From NCBI GenBank assembly GCA_023376005.1, contig CM042145.1, positions 64,533,443 to 64,597,442 of the forward strand: a stretch of DNA of 64,000 nt, in the 5' to 3' direction. A program made the translations under genes and the position numbers. The stretch comes from Doryteuthis pealeii. Lineage: Eukaryota; Mollusca; Cephalopoda; Myopsida; Loliginidae. Positions 1 through 10,572 of this stretch are shown here, piece by piece. Numbering within the stretch: the first letter of the stretch is position 1; the number at the start of each line of letters is the position of its first letter. A model generated the notes under the pieces. That model was not told where the DNA came from and searched no databases. It was given only the letters and a program-made list of their open reading frames with translations.

Positions 1-27
<27 letters not shown>
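1..27. repeat. (AT)n microsatellite at window edge
   Basis: Uninterrupted AT dinucleotide run at the left edge; its true length lies outside the window. Similar AT runs recur throughout, e.g. 7434-7483, 12873-12924, 18014-18041, 26754-26794, 27646-27691, 38578-38622, 44448-44489, 45700-45748 and 46903-46945. Many open frames that translate as Tyr-Ile repeats are only these arrays. Confidence 0.95.
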
Positions 28-31
<4 letters not shown>

Positions 32-92
32 CTACTCATATCTATCTATGTAACCTAGACTGCTTATATAGTTATTTACAAAGCTTAGTTTA

Positions 93-142
93 TATGTCAC
101 ACAAGGCCAGAAGTATGGGGCGCCCATTGAGAACGAAGTTAG
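93..142 (-). mobile_element. Fragment of tRNA-headed SINE (family S3)
   Basis: The stretch containing CACAAGGCCAGAAGTATGGG matches the body of the fuller S3 copy at 7018-7131 read on the minus strand. Only the part after the tRNA-like head is left. From 143 to 641 I see no recognisable element: a T/A-rich stretch with a CA-A homopolymer patch near 490-556 and no convincing coding frame. Confidence 0.5.
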
Positions 143-641
143 AGAATTTTTGTTTTTACTTGTAAACAAAACATCCAAATTTACGATCGATTTGCGGGAA
201 ACCGGAAATTGTCTTTGTGGTTTCGGGGAGGGGTATGGAAAGGGGTGGATGGTTGGAAAGTTCCCGGATGTAACTATTTCGCGCCGTCGACCACCGATGT
301 GGAAATGTCAACTACAACGCATTATAGAAACGAGGCTAAACTCTGACGTAATCCCATTAACAACGTAAATAGTCCCCCCCGCCCCTAGGCAGGAATAATA
401 AAGATGAGAATATGTAGGGGGTGGGGGCTGATCAGTGAAATTTGTTAGTTCTTTCATTGACCATGTTGATAAAATGATTAGCTTATTGCAACAAAAAAAC
501 AAAAAAAAACAATAAAAATAAACAAAAATAAACAAATAACAAACAACAAAAAATAAATTGTAAAGAAGTTTTTGCGCACCCAACTAATCTCAACCAGTAC
601 ACTTGTCTTCGGGACAAACCATATTCATTCGTTGGTTGGCT

Positions 642-945
642 GGGTTTTACGGCATGTCAACCTTCGTTGGGTCATTTTTATGCCAAAGACGTTTTTGTTT
701 TATTCATTCTTGATGGGTACTCAATTTTTGTTACACTCATGTCTTTCTATTTAACCTATAGATGGGATCCTAACAGGTACTACCAATGAGTAGATCTTAG
801 AGTAATGGTGATGAAGGGGTACTCCACACACCCCAGAGCTCCGAAATTGAAACTTCACCATCAGATAGTTATCATAAAATTGGAACCCCACCACTAAATA
901 CAGTTTTTCTATTTAACCCATAGATGGTACCCCAGATTAGGGTGG
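642..945 (+). repeat. Interspersed repeat R, left part
   Basis: Unclassified dispersed repeat that recurs about a dozen times here. Recognisable blocks are TTTTACGGCATRTCAACC (module 1) and TTTCTATTTAACCCATAGAT (module 2), followed by a block on hearing a 'gtgatgaaggggtnctccac' theme. Module 2 occurs twice in this copy (near 738 and 908). The repeat resumes at about 1487, so the 946-1486 segment is an insertion. I do not know the transposition class; it has no coding frame. Confidence 0.7.
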
Positions 946-1486
946 TGTTGCATAGCGCCTTCTTCACTAAATCGATATAATGTTGTATACCCTTTTCTTA
1001 CTTCTTACTTCTAGTCGTCTTCTCTTCTAGCCGGCTTTGCTATTCTGATCGTCTATCATCTTGGTCTGGTCTAGCGTCTGGTGTTGACTTGGGGATTCCG
1101 GTCTGGTCTTCTATTGGGGATTTCTCCTTATCAGAAGCCCTGTGTCATTGTTAGTTTTTAGTTAACACAAGACTTCGATTTTCTTTTAATGTTACTTTAT
1201 TTGTAAATCCCCAACCAGACATTCTGCGCAGATGAGGGACCGCGTGTATAACACGACTTACCCCTTCGAGCTCGTTGCTACCTTCTAACTGACTGAAACT
1301 TACTATTATTTAAACCGGAAGACAGGGTTTTCTATGCCTTCCGGTTCTCACAACTTATCCCTGGAAAGCAAGGTGAGAGTGAGGTCAAGAATTGTCACTC
1401 ATCCTTCAAGGCCGTGGGCTGCACTAATCACCATTATGTTTCTACAATATTGCCATAAATATTAGGTGACTAATAATTATGTAACA
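946..1486 (-). mobile_element. Candidate solo LTR nested in repeat R
   Basis: This 541-bp segment interrupts an R repeat, whose sequence continues at 1487. It starts TGTTGCATAGC and ends ATGTAACA, giving TGTT...AACA ends. On the minus strand its 3' end (ending GCTATGCAACA) closely matches the last 20 bases of the solo LTR at 33600-34171. A CTTTATT near 1195 would be an AATAAAG polyadenylation signal on the minus strand. No clean target-site duplication is visible and the 5' half differs from the 33600 LTR, so these would be related but distinct LTRs. Confidence 0.45.
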
Positions 1487-1600
1487 GAGTAATGTGGATG
1501 AAAGGGTACTCCGAATTCTCCAGAACTCCAGAATTGGAACTTCACCATCAGATGCATAAAAAGGACATTAAGACCCTCAGCCACTGCCCAGATTCATATC
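1487..1600 (+). repeat. Interspersed repeat R, right part after insertion
   Basis: Continues the R repeat broken at 945: the GATGAAAGGGTACTCC block, then GGAACTTCACCATCAGAT and CCCTCAGCCACTGCC, all in R order. An A-rich stretch follows (1617-1662), then unassigned DNA up to 1825. Confidence 0.65.
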
Positions 1601-1825
1601 GCATATCCGTGGAACAAAAAAACAAAAAAAAAACAACACAAAAGAACAAAAAAAAAACAAGAGTAAATGACTTTCCCGTCTGAGTATTAGGCATCTGATG
1701 CAGAGTTTCATTGCTGATTTTCAAGGTAGACAAAATAGAGACATGAATAATTATGATATTTCGGTCTGTTGTCTTCATCTTTATTGTTTATAAACACAAC
1801 GTTCAGGTCACTGTAACCTTGGGCT

Positions 1826-2068
1826 CTGGGGTTTGCTCAGTCGGTAGAGCGTTCGGCTAGAAACCACAAGATTCCTAGTTCGAAACCGGTCCTCGCCAAC
1901 TCAGCGTATGAGTAGCACAGGGATCTGTGCGGTAAAGTAAGGAGCTGATGGTAGGTGTGGTGCTCCACCTCAGATGCTAAAATAATCTCCTTGGTCTAGC
2001 GCTAGTGAAAAGGGGATAGACTCCCTCGCTGATTGGCTGTTACCGACTTTAGGCCACCCCGGCGACTT
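1826..2068 (+). mobile_element. tRNA-derived SINE, family S1
   Basis: The head is tRNA-like. An A-box-like stretch (GCTCAGTCGGTAGAGC) is followed about 40 bases later by a B-box-like GTTCGAAACC, the two internal RNA polymerase III promoter elements. A body of about 170 bp follows, containing GCGTATGAGTAGCACAGGG and TCTAGCGCTAGTGAAAAGGG, and ends in ACTT repeats. Other copies: 29765-30002 and 60112-60350 on plus, 39152-39414 and 60521-60735 on minus, an interrupted copy at 30035-30425, and a tail at 43515-43605. Cephalopod tRNA-headed SINE families (SK, OK, OR1, OR2) are known; which one this is cannot be fixed from memory. Confidence 0.85.
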
Positions 2069-2179
2069 TACTTACTTACTTACTTATTAGCTTAAAATAA
2101 GTCATCTTCAGACGATTAACTGAATTAAAACGCATTTCAAGAGCTTAATCCTTACTTTTCACTCAGGTTATGTGTTTCA

Positions 2180-2592
2180 GTTGATGGGAAATCGTCTGAA
2201 GATAACAATGAACAAGCTGGATGGTAGCTGTACAAGAATGCTGCATGTGATCTTAAAATAATCGAGCAAACAACACTCTACAATAAAACAGCTGTACGAC
2301 CACTTGCCCCCTATCTCACAAACCACCTGAGTGAGACAAACAGGACATGCTGTACACTGCTGGAGAAGCAAGGTAGAACTCATCAGCGACTTTCCTCCTG
2401 TGGAAGCCAGAACACGAGAACGCTAATCCGGACCGTCCAGCAAGGACTTACATTAACTAACTCTGCGCGGATGCTGGATGCTGTGCAGTGGACCTGATAG
2501 AGGCAATACATGATTGAAGCAGTTGGTAAGAGATGGTCATGGTTATCCATGCTGTTAGCACGATATGATGATGATGATGATGATGATGATCT
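2180..2592 (+). mobile_element. RTE-type LINE 3' fragment
   Basis: Frameshifted C-terminal coding sequence of an RTE-clade LINE. Translated pieces match the better copy at 7706-8290: the LYGHLPPIS-like stretch, the RTRHAGHCWRSKDELIS-like stretch, and a Cys-rich end with AGCC-like residues. It terminates in (GAT)n from about 2566, the simple TGA/GAT tail expected of RTE elements. Severely 5'-truncated, as is usual for LINEs. From 2593 to 2743 nothing recognisable. Confidence 0.75.
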
Positions 2593-2743
2593 AAGCAAAC
2601 CAGTACACGATGATATTTAACGAGGCGAAATATTGTTCCTGTAAAATATTAAATGTCGCTCACAAAACAAGTGGCTAATGCGAATTAATAATAGTCATTT
2701 TAAAACCATCTCTAGATTTTTGAGATGAAGTTTGTTAATTAGA

Positions 2744-3453
2744 ATTATTTGGATCATTCGGACTATTGTCCTCATCTTTATTGTTATCTGTTTAACGTTT
2801 CGGCCTGTTGAGTTTTTCCCATATAAGATATGTGTTAAAAGCCCACTCATACTTATAGACTAGGCTACAATCATGTGATCTATCTCTTGGCCAATCACTG
2901 GCAGTACTCTGAGGTTGATACAATACTTAAACCGACCCTACTGGCCATAATTACGTTGACATTCTTTGACGACGGACATTGGATTAAATCACTGGACCTT
3001 TACCAATACGCGGGATAGGACTTATACGCTTACCAAAGGATTCCATAACACAGAACTTTCTTTAAGCCCTTTTCAACTGGCCAAGGATGGCATTTAAAAA
3101 CTTTACACGGCTGATGTGCCCTCCGGCCTTCTTCGGGTATTTCCTGTCGGACTCGGGAACCTTCTCAAACTAGGGAACCCTCTCTTCGAAATCTGGAACC
3201 TTCTTGTCGTAATCGGGAGCCTTCACAGAACTTTGAACCCAATACTTTATTCAATCCACGGGGGTATACTGTTCGAATTCTACTAACCATAGCTGAGTAC
3301 AAGTATTAAGCTGTGTTAATTATTATTCTATGTTACTGTCTGCCTCGACAAGTCCGACAAGAAATACCTGAAGAGGGCTGGAGGGAACATGGGCCGAAAC
3401 GTTGTATAGATAACAATAAAGACGAGGACAATAGTCCGAAAAATCCGAATAAT
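2744..3453. mobile_element. PLE-associated repeat with inverted ends (family RZ-K)
   Basis: The two ends are inverted repeats of about 60 bp: the left starts ATTATTTGGATCATTCGGAC, and the right ends in its near-complement at 3453. Each end holds a hammerhead-like block. On the plus strand near 3367, a CTGAAGA box is followed by a GGC/GCC stem and GAAAC. Internally there are imprecise repeats of about 20 bp around GGGAACCTTCTTGTCG (3150-3225). Stem I does not pair well, so ribozyme activity is doubtful. Relatives: 23640-24400, 28015-28200 and, more diverged, 63300-63560. Confidence 0.55.
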
Positions 3454-3598
3454 GCAAAAGGATGTTTTGTTCTTTGAGATATAGAGATCTTGGTATAGTT
3501 CAGTGTTGTTTTTTGTTGTTTTTTTTTCTTTGTTGTTCTGTTGTTGTTTTTTGTTTGTTTTTTTACTATGTTTCAACAATAACATTATTTGTAACTAT

Positions 3599-3905
3599 CA
3601 GGGCCTCTGGATATACCACCGTAAAGTAATTTAATTATTACAACGTTTGATATATTTACTTAAGAGCTATTGTGAAATAGTTCAATATATAAAAAGTATA
3701 ATAATCTTGATTTTACTCTTTCATTCTTTTTTCTTTTTACTTCTTTTCATTTTTTTCATTATGTTTGATTGAAGCAGATTAGCCTTATTGCTTCCCCGCG
3801 CTCATCCCTTCTCTCTTTCTTTCCCCTACTTTTTTCTTTCTTTCTTATAATTTCTCTGTGTAGCATGTACTTTTTCTTCCTTTTCTATCTTCGTAATAAA
3901 AACAT
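3599..3905 (-). mobile_element. Helitron family X, damaged copy
   Basis: Begins with the damaged terminal hairpin (CTCTGGATATACCACC region), followed by the X body (ATTTACTTAAGAGCTATTG) and a pyrimidine stretch rich in TTTCTTTC. The intact terminal hairpin in this family is CTGTGG-ATATA-CCACAG next to CTAG. The far TC end is missing. From 3906 to 4380 I see no element: A-rich low complexity (4079-4135) and unassigned AT-rich DNA. Confidence 0.55.
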
Positions 3906-4098
3906 ACAATTCTTTTGATGAGTTTGTCAATTTAATGTTGCACTGGGTTTTTTTTAATAACCTTCCTACACCCAAAGAATCTGAAACGATCCTTTTTTTT
4001 TTGTTTAAACAAATTAATGAATCAGAAATCCCATGGACGTAAACATGTACTTATCTACCATCGCTTGGGTTTGTCGAAGAAAAAAAAAAAAACAAAAG

Positions 4099-4129
<31 letters not shown>

Positions 4130-4380
4130 GAAAAGCAGTAGAAAGGAAAAGTTTTATGCATTATGCTTAGGCCATTCTATGAACAAGACCCTGAGCGCAC
4201 TGGGTGACCTCATTAAAAGTTTTTTCACCCCCATTTCTGCAGATGAGGAATGATTCATACTGGCTTTTTCTTATCGCTTTCAAATTTTCAATTATTTTTC
4301 TAACTTCTATTCTTTCAATAAACAAACTCTGTTTATATTCTTCCAATTTGTCTCAATTAATCTTGTTTCCGTTATTATTA

Positions 4381-5010
4381 CTAGCAAATATATGCACCCT
4401 CCTGGGGCAAGTATTTAAGTTTTAATGTAATAAAATATTTTATTAAATTAGAAAGGCTAATTAAATTAAATAAGAATGCAGATAAAACGATTTGAAACAG
4501 AGGGAGTATAATCGAAAAATAGAACAACTGAAACTTACTCTCTCCATCACTCTCGTTTTTCATTGTTATTTTTTCTAATTTAAGTATTTAGTTAAAAGAG
4601 GAAGTAAAGAATAAAATGACAGTTATTTTTTTATTGTTAATGGATTTCATTTAAGATTCATTGAAGAGATTTTTGCTTATATTCATTAAAATAAAACCAA
4701 ACAGATAGAAATCAATAATACTAAGCACATATTTATTAAATTCGATTTTTTAATATTAATATGCAAATTAGCCTTCCCGTTCACACTGTAAACCGCTATT
4801 TTGTTGTATATATAAATATAATTGCACTTTGTTAGTATGTAGATATGGTTAACAGTATGAATAATGTAAAACAATTTTATTAATAATTGAGGTTAAAATA
4901 AAATTAAAATCATGGAGAATGTGATGTCAAAAACTAAGTGAATTGTGACTTGAGTATTAATATAGTTTTGGTTACAGACAGAAAAACACACAATCTCCAT
5001 TATAATAAGA
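4381..5010 (-). mobile_element. Non-autonomous Helitron, family A
   Basis: Read on the minus strand, the element starts A|TCTTATTATAATGGAGATTG and ends in a GC-rich hairpin (GCACC...GGTGC type, here slightly decayed) followed about 10 bases later by CTAG and a T. A TC start, a hairpin plus CTRR end, and insertion between A and T without target duplication are the Helitron signature. It is 630 bp with no coding capacity. Five other copies: 11752-12352, 14426-15026, 19735-20377, 37090-37729 and 53699-54379. Confidence 0.8.
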
Positions 5011-5012
5011 TA

Positions 5013-5165
5013 AGATTTACTAGAAGGGCCTGTGGATATACAACAGTATGATAATTTAATTATTACAATGTTTGATATGTTTACTTAAGGGCTATTGCTA
5101 AATATTTCAATATGTAAAAAGTATGATAATCTGTATTTAACTCTCTTATTCTTTTTTTTTTTCTT
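5013..5165 (-). mobile_element. Helitron family X, 3' terminal fragment
   Basis: Starts CTAGAAGGGCCTGTGGATATAC just after the family A Helitron, then follows the X body to about 5165. The CTAG and the hairpin half are present, but the complementary half is altered (ACAACAG). The distal part is lost where an R4-type LINE fragment begins. Confidence 0.6.
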
Positions 5166-5199
5166 CATTGAATTCCTTAGTTATGTTCTTCATGTTAAT

Positions 5200-5480
5200 A
5201 ATTTATATTAGGTCTGGCCTTCTGGTCGGAATTTTAGGAACCATTTATATATCAAAGTCCCAGAGTATTTTATGCATATTCTATTATGTTCTGGGACAGA
5301 TTCTGGTTTGTGTGTGTAACATTTGTCAGTATTCCCAAACTTTAGTCTTTTGCATAATTCCCAGTAGATCATCTTTCCTTAACCAGTCATGCCTACTCTT
5401 GTATTTGTTTTGTATTAGTTTGCTGCATTGTATGGTTAACTATTTCACCTTTTTCAGAGCATAATCTACCCCCGCTCTTC
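5200..5480 (-). mobile_element. R4/Dong-type LINE fragment (endonuclease region)
   Basis: On the minus strand the sequence parallels the R4-like LINE copies at 21180-21330 and 21890-22040. It carries the LCK...PES stretch, an ILWDF-like stretch, and an RRPDLI-like motif near 5210-5220. RPD followed by a downstream D is the restriction-like endonuclease signature of the R2/R4 group of site-selective LINEs. Several frames are used, so it is dead. The 98-residue hydrophobic plus-strand frame over it is a shadow. Confidence 0.6.
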
Positions 5481-5637
5481 TCTGACGTATTATCATTTTG
5501 TTTGCTTTGATACAATTAGTTCTTATGTCATTATTTTGGGCTGCTATTAATATACATTATAATAAGACAAGCTGAAAATCCACCCTATCAGTACGATCAT
5601 ACCCTATCAACATAAAACTATGATAGATTAGCAGAAC

Positions 5638-6150
5638 CTGTGGATATTGCACAGTATGATAACTTAATTATTATAACGTTTGATATGTTTACTTAAGAGC
5701 TATTGTAAAATAGTTCAATATGTAAAAAGTATAAAAATCTTGATTTAAATCTTCCTCACTCTTTTTTTTATCTTTCTTTCCTTCTTTTCATCTTTTCATC
5801 ATATTTAATTAAAACAGATCAGCATCATCACTTTCATTCACTCTCCCCTTCTCTATCTTTACCCTACTATCTTTCTTTCTTTCTTTCTTTCTTATTATAT
5901 TTTTCTGTGTAGTATGTCCTTTTCTTTCTCTTTCTTTCTTTATAATAAAGGCGGAATGGTCTAATATTTAGCTGAGGTGACGACACTCATAAAAAAAAAC
6001 AAGAATTCGGCGGATAAGCAACACCAGATAATCAGTATTTATATTTTTGCATTTCATCTCGGGTGATTTGGACGGTCTCATTTTTAACCAGAGAGTTTTG
6101 TAAGATGATAATGGTCGTACATTTAAGGAACACAAATATTAATATATAGA
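5638..6150 (-). mobile_element. Helitron family X, nearly full-length copy
   Basis: On the minus strand it starts A|TCTATATATTAATATTTGTG and ends with the hairpin region near 5645-5660 and TTAG (CTAG in better copies). Length 513 bp. It carries an internal (CTTT)n tract at 5868-5893 that is part of the element. No coding frame. This copy, with 38815-39055 (5' half) and 61786-61921 (3' half), lets both termini be defined. Confidence 0.65.
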
Positions 6151-6184
6151 TATCAATCGTCCTTACAGTATAGCTTTGTCTGGT

Positions 6185-6635
6185 TCAGCCCTTGTTAGGT
6201 TATTTTATGCCAAAGACATTTTTATATTCATTTTTAAGCTCATTTTTTAAAAACACATCTTTTTAAACTCATTTTTTTCTATTTAACCCATAGATGGGAC
6301 CCTAACAGGTACTACCACTCTGGGTTAGAGTGGACCTGGGAACAACGGTGATCAAAGGGTCCTCCACATTCCCCAGACCTCCAGAAGTGGAACCCCACAA
6401 TCAGATAGAGTTTAACGTCATACCCAGGACACAAAGACCCTCAGCCACTGTCTTCTAGAACATATATGATAAAAAAGGGGTTGAGGTTTGCCATAATGGC
6501 AATAGGGTTGGACAATCATACAGGTGCTAGGGCTTGACATGACCAGCCAATTAAGCGGAGGGGTCTCTCCACCTACCCGTCTAGTCTAAGTAAGGACCAA
6601 AGTAGAGTGTTGCATGTCATGGACTGCTAAGCTAC
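6185..6635 (+). repeat. Interspersed repeat R
   Basis: Modules in order: a diverged start, GGGTTATTTTATGCC-like text, module 2 near 6285, the TTTAACGTCATACCCAGGAC block, and module 3 (GGGCTTGACATGACCAGCC) near 6530. Confidence 0.75.
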
Positions 6636-6691
6636 CTGTTAATACTTAAGCACTCCTGACTAATTAGTTTACAAATCTTTCTTTTGGGGGA

Positions 6692-6985
6692 GGTGTTTAC
6701 GGCATGCCAACCCATGTTGGGTTATTTTATACCGAAGATGTTTTGTTCTGTTCATTCTTGATGAGTATTGATAATTATTTTTTGAACACATTTTGTTAAC
6801 TCCCTTTTCTTCTATTTAACCCACAGATGGGACCCAAACAGATACTACCCCTCCAGTTCAGGGTGGAACTGGCAGTAATGGCGAGAGAGAGAGGTATTCC
6901 ACACACCCCAGAGCGCCAGAAGTGGAATCTCACCACTAGCTAAAATTTAATGTCATGGCCAAGAAATTACGACACTCAGCCACCG
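6692..6985 (+). repeat. Interspersed repeat R, shorter copy
   Basis: Starts TTTACGGCATGCCAACC and runs through module 2 (6812) to the ACTCAGCCACCGCCTTCTAG block near 6985. Modules 3 and 4 are missing. Confidence 0.75.
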
Positions 6986-7017
6986 CCTTCTAGCGCATTT
7001 AATCATTCACTAAGATA

Positions 7018-7131
7018 AGATTAGATGTGACACAAGGCCAGATGTATGGGGAACCCAGTGAGAATCAAACTCACGGACACGGGTTTGCAAATGTAGCTTG
7101 CTAACCATTACACTACGAGAGGTGCCCTCTT
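7018..7131 (-). mobile_element. tRNA-derived SINE, family S3
   Basis: Minus-strand reading begins GGGCACCTCTCGTAGTG, then an A-box-like TAATGGTTAGCAAGC and a B-box-like GAGTTTGATTCTC. The short body ends CTTGTGTCACATCTAATC. The head could be mistaken for a real tRNA, but it lacks a foldable acceptor stem and runs on into the body shared with 93-142 and 29561-29690. Confidence 0.7.
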
Positions 7132-7149
7132 CTAGCACATATATATATA

Positions 7150-7433
7150 TAAAATGGAAGCGCGTGGTGTAATGGTTAAAGTCATGGGAAATGAACTCGT
7201 CGCCCCGAGTTCAAATCCTGGATGTGGTAATTGCATTTCACTTAGCGCTAATAACATTGGGAAAGGTGTGAATCATACTCTCCCTCCAGCTATGGATAAA
7301 TAGCAAGGCAGACTGGTCTCTTTATCCTTGATTAGACAACCGTTATAGGAGAAGGAAAATTCTGAATTCAAACCTGTTGAACTCCGCTTAAGAAATTGAC
7401 CTTGTGTCACATGCTGCTCGTGCGGAGGGGTTG

Positions 7434-7435
<2 letters not shown>
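7150..7435 (+). mobile_element. tRNA-derived SINE, family S2
   Basis: A tRNA-like head with GTGGTGTAATGGTTAAAG (A-box region) and GAGTTCAAATCC (B box). The body has TAGCGCTAATA, CAGCTATGGATAAATAG and a tail ending CTGCTCGTGCGGAGGGGTTG at an (AT)n array. Other copies, all minus: 25130-25420, 28612-29762 (with two insertions), 48757-48962 and 58391-58670. Fragments: 44290-44440, 61020-61165 and 62025-62200. Confidence 0.85.
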
Positions 7436-7483
<48 letters not shown>

Positions 7484-7486
<3 letters not shown>

Positions 7487-7609
7487 GAAATTTGAGAAAA
7501 TACAGGTTTCAATGAAATGAGTGGTAAGTTTATTAGTCGACGCTGCAGTGTTTCGATCTGATAATTAGATCTTCATTTTATTTAAACTTGTGTTTTCTCA
7601 AATTTCTTA
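7484..7609. repeat. Short inverted-repeat unit with hammerhead-like core
   Basis: A terminal inverted repeat of about 17 bp (TAAGAAATTTGAGAAAA against its complement at 7593-7609) encloses 126 bp. Inside, the minus strand has a hammerhead-like layout: a TGAAGA box preceded by A instead of C, a GATCT/AGATC stem, then GAAAC. The changed first base of the box and weak stem I suggest a dead ribozyme. It resembles the ribozyme units elsewhere in layout but has no sequence relative here. Confidence 0.4.
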
Positions 7610-7667
7610 ATTTACTACATACCGTTGGATTCACTTCCATCTCTTCACACACACACAGACACACAGA

Positions 7668-7705
<38 letters not shown>

Positions 7706-7707
<2 letters not shown>

Positions 7708-8290
7708 GTTCACATACCTAGGTAGTAATATCTCATCCACAGAGAGCGATATCAATATACGAATAGGAAAGGCATGGTTGGCCACAAACAAATTATCAGT
7801 CATATGGAAATCTGATCTCGCTGACAAGCTAAAGCGAAAATTCTTCCAGGCTGTGGTTATATCATTATTGCTGTATGGATGCACCACCTGGACCCTAACG
7901 AAGCACCTTAAAAATAAGCTAGATGGGACCCGCACAAGAATGCTGCATGCAGTCTTAAACAAGTCGTGGAAACAGCATCCCACAAGGAGGAAGCTGTATG
8001 GCCACTTGCCCCCCATCTCCCAAAGTATATATACGAGTAAGACGGACTAGGCATGCGGGACACTGCTGGAGAAGCAAGGACGAGCTCATAAGCGACATAC
8101 TCCTCTGGAAGCCAAAACATGGGTGTGCAAGGGTGGACCACCCAGCCAGGACCTATATTGACCAACTATGTGAGGATGCTGGATGCTGCGCAGAGGAGCT
8201 CCCGGGGGCAATGAATGATAGGGAGGGTTGGCGTGAGATTGTCATGGATGTCTGTGCTACTTGCGCGACATGATGATGATGATGATGATA
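7706..8290 (+). mobile_element. RTE-type LINE 3' fragment, C-terminal reverse transcriptase region
   Basis: Two overlapping frames (7625-8050 and 7998-8273) together give the end of an RTE LINE polyprotein. In order: a YLGS motif after the palm domain, an SLLLYGCTTWTL stretch, the LYGHLPP segment, RHAGHCWR, and a Cys-containing tail (LCEDAGCC). One frameshift lies near 8030. The first residues of the upper frame are translated (AC)n. The element ends in (TGA)n at 8270-8289, the RTE tail. No catalytic palm remains. Confidence 0.85.
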
Positions 8291-8304
8291 TATATATATA
8301 TGAT

Positions 8305-8400
8305 AAAAAGGGTTTGGGTTTGCCATGACGTCAAGAGGGCCGGGACAATCATATCGGTTCTTGGGGTGGATGTTGCCTGACGATTGATCGGGGGATGGTT
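8305..8400 (+). repeat. Interspersed repeat R, module 3 fragment
   Basis: The AAAAAGGGTTTGGGTTTGCC block and CGATTGATCGGGGG match R module 3 right after the RTE tail. From 8401 to 8760 nothing recognisable. Confidence 0.55.
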
Positions 8401-8760
8401 TACTAATGGAAAAATATTATAGTATTCGTATGTTGTACAAAGGAGGATAGGAAGATTTTGTGTCTCCAATCCTCCAAGTGAGAAGGGATTGTCTACACGC
8501 CTTGAAAATCAGCCTTTTTTACCTGATTCCGACAACTGACACCCGTAGGAAATACACAACTAATTCAGCCACAATATAGCATACAGTAAAGATTGAACTT
8601 ACATCCTCCATGAAAGATCAATGAGTCTAACTTATTAATCATAAGAAGGCCTAGCATAAGGCTATTTGAGTCCCCAATGAGGATTAAAGTGACATTCATT
8701 AAGGATCAAACTAATTGACATATTTGTAATTGTAATAAAAAAAGCATTACATTTTAGTTT

Positions 8761-10260
8761 TGTTCCTTTTTGTTTCTTTTACTTTTTTATTTATTTTTCG
8801 ATCTCTCTTTCTTTCTTTCTTTCTTTCTTTCTCTCTCTTTTTATTTTCTCTTCTTTCTTTCTTTGTTTTGTTCTCTTTCTTTCTCTCTCTTCTTTTCTCT
8901 TCTTTCTTTCTTTGTTTTGTTCTCTTTCTTTCTTTCTTTCTTTCTCTCTTTATTTCTCTTTCTTTCTTTCTTGTTTTGTTTCTCTTTCTTTCTTTCTTTC
9001 TTTCTTTCTCTCTTTCTTTCTCTCTTTTCTTTCTTTCTTTGTTTTGTTCTCTTTCTTTCTTTCTTTCTTCTTCTTTTCTCTTTCTTTTTTTTTCCTTCTT
9101 TCTTTCTTCTTTCTCTCTTTATTTTCTCTTTCTTTCTTTCTTGTTTTGTTCTCTTTCTTTCTTTCTTTCTTTCTTTCTCTCTTTCTTTTCTCTTTCTTTC
9201 TTTCTTTTTTTCTTTATTTTGTTCTATTTATTTCTCTCATACTTTCTCTTATTATTTTTCTCTTCTTTCTTTCTTTCTTTCTTTCTTCTTTTTCTTTCTC
9301 TTTCTTTCTCTCCGTTTTTTCTCCCTTTCTTTCTTTCTTTCTCTCCATTTTTTTCTCCCTTTCTTTCTTTCTCTTCTGTCTTCCTTTCTCTCTGCGTTTC
9401 TCTCTTACTTTCTCTTTATTTCCAACTCTTTCTTTCTCTCTTTCTTTCTTTCTTTCTCTTTCTTTCTCTCTTTCATTTCTCTTTCTTTGTTTCTTTGTTT
9501 CTTTCCCTCTCTCTTTCTCTTTCTTTCTCTTTTTCCTTCTCTTTTTCTTTGTCTCTCTTACTTTCTGTATTTTTTCTCTTTTTTCTTTCTTTCTTTCGTT
9601 CTTTTTCTATCTATCTCTTTTTCTGGTTCTCTGTCTTTCTCTTTTTTCTTTGTGTTCTCTTTGTTTTCTCTTTGTTTTCTCTCTTTCTTTTTCTTTCTTT
9701 CTTTCTCTCTTTCTTTTCTCTTTCTTTCTTTCCCTTTTCTCTCGTTCTTCCTCTCTTTCTTTCTCTTTTCTTTTTTCTCGTTCTTTTCTCTTTCTTTCTC
9801 TTGTTTCTTTTTCTTTTTCTTTTTCTTTCTCTCTTTCTTTTCTCTTTCTTTCTTTCTTTCTTTCTTTTTTTTTAAACTCCTTCTTTCTCTTTTTCTTTTT
9901 CTCTTTCTTTTCGCGCTTTTTTTCTCTCTTTTCCCTTTCTTTCGGTCTTTCTTTTCTCTTTGTTTCTCTCTTTCTTTTTTCTTTGTTTCTCTTTTTCTTT
10001 CTTTTCTCTTTCTTTCTTTCTTTCTTTCTTTTCGTTAACTCTTTCTTTCTCGTTTTCTTTTTCTTTTCTTTCGCGCTTTTTCCTCTCTTGTTTCTTTTTT
10101 CTCTCTCTTTCTTTTGTCTTTCTTTTCTCTTTCTTTCTCTCTTCTTTTTCTCTTTCTTTCTTTCTTTCGTACTCTTTCCTTCAACCTTTCTTTCACCCTT
10201 TTCTTTCTCTCTTTCTTAATTTTCATTTTCGATTCCTTTGTCCCTTTCCTCTTTTCACTT
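8761..10260. repeat. 1.5-kb polypyrimidine (CTTT)n tract
   Basis: Almost purely C/T on the plus strand, built from CTTT and CTCTTT units with scattered single-base interruptions and occasional GTTTTGTTC punctuation. All three plus frames stay open for over 370 codons, but only as Phe/Leu/Ser repeats, so they are not genes. It may have expanded from the (CTTT)n inside Helitron family X, but neither X end is present beside it. It is followed by an A15 run (10280-10295) and unassigned DNA to 10770. Confidence 0.95.
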
Positions 10261-10572
10261 CGTTCCAATTAAACCTTTCTAAAAAAAAAAAAAAAATTAA
10301 AAGATTCCTCCTCATTTTCCTCCACCCTTTCATAGTTTCCAACCTCTCGCCTATTATTCTTTCTTATTTTTCATTCATCCCATAATTTTCTAAAAGTGTT
10401 CTTCCCTTCTTTTTGTTTAAAAAAAAATAACCCTTCCTTCACATTAATTCTTCGGAGTATCTTTTTATTTTTTTTTAAATAGATTTTAATCTCCTTTGCT
10501 GAGTACTTTTGTGTGGATGAGTTTGTGTATTTCGTATTTTCTGCAATTCAACTCGCCTTTGGGATTTTTCGT

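Noticed and set aside
150..368. 72-codon frame in unassigned DNA
   Set aside because: No recognisable motif, poor coding composition and no splice or promoter context; likely chance.
5168..5464. 98-codon hydrophobic plus-strand frame
   Set aside because: The minus strand over the same bases matches the R4-like LINE; the hydrophobic translation is a shadow.
7082..7131. A functional tRNA gene
   Set aside because: The head has tRNA-like boxes but no full cloverleaf and continues into the S3 SINE body seen at 29561-29690.
8760..10219. Open frames of 371-435 codons across the pyrimidine tract
   Set aside because: They consist only of Phe, Leu and Ser and are open in all three plus frames, as expected for (CTTT)n. 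No start context, domain or composition suggests a protein.
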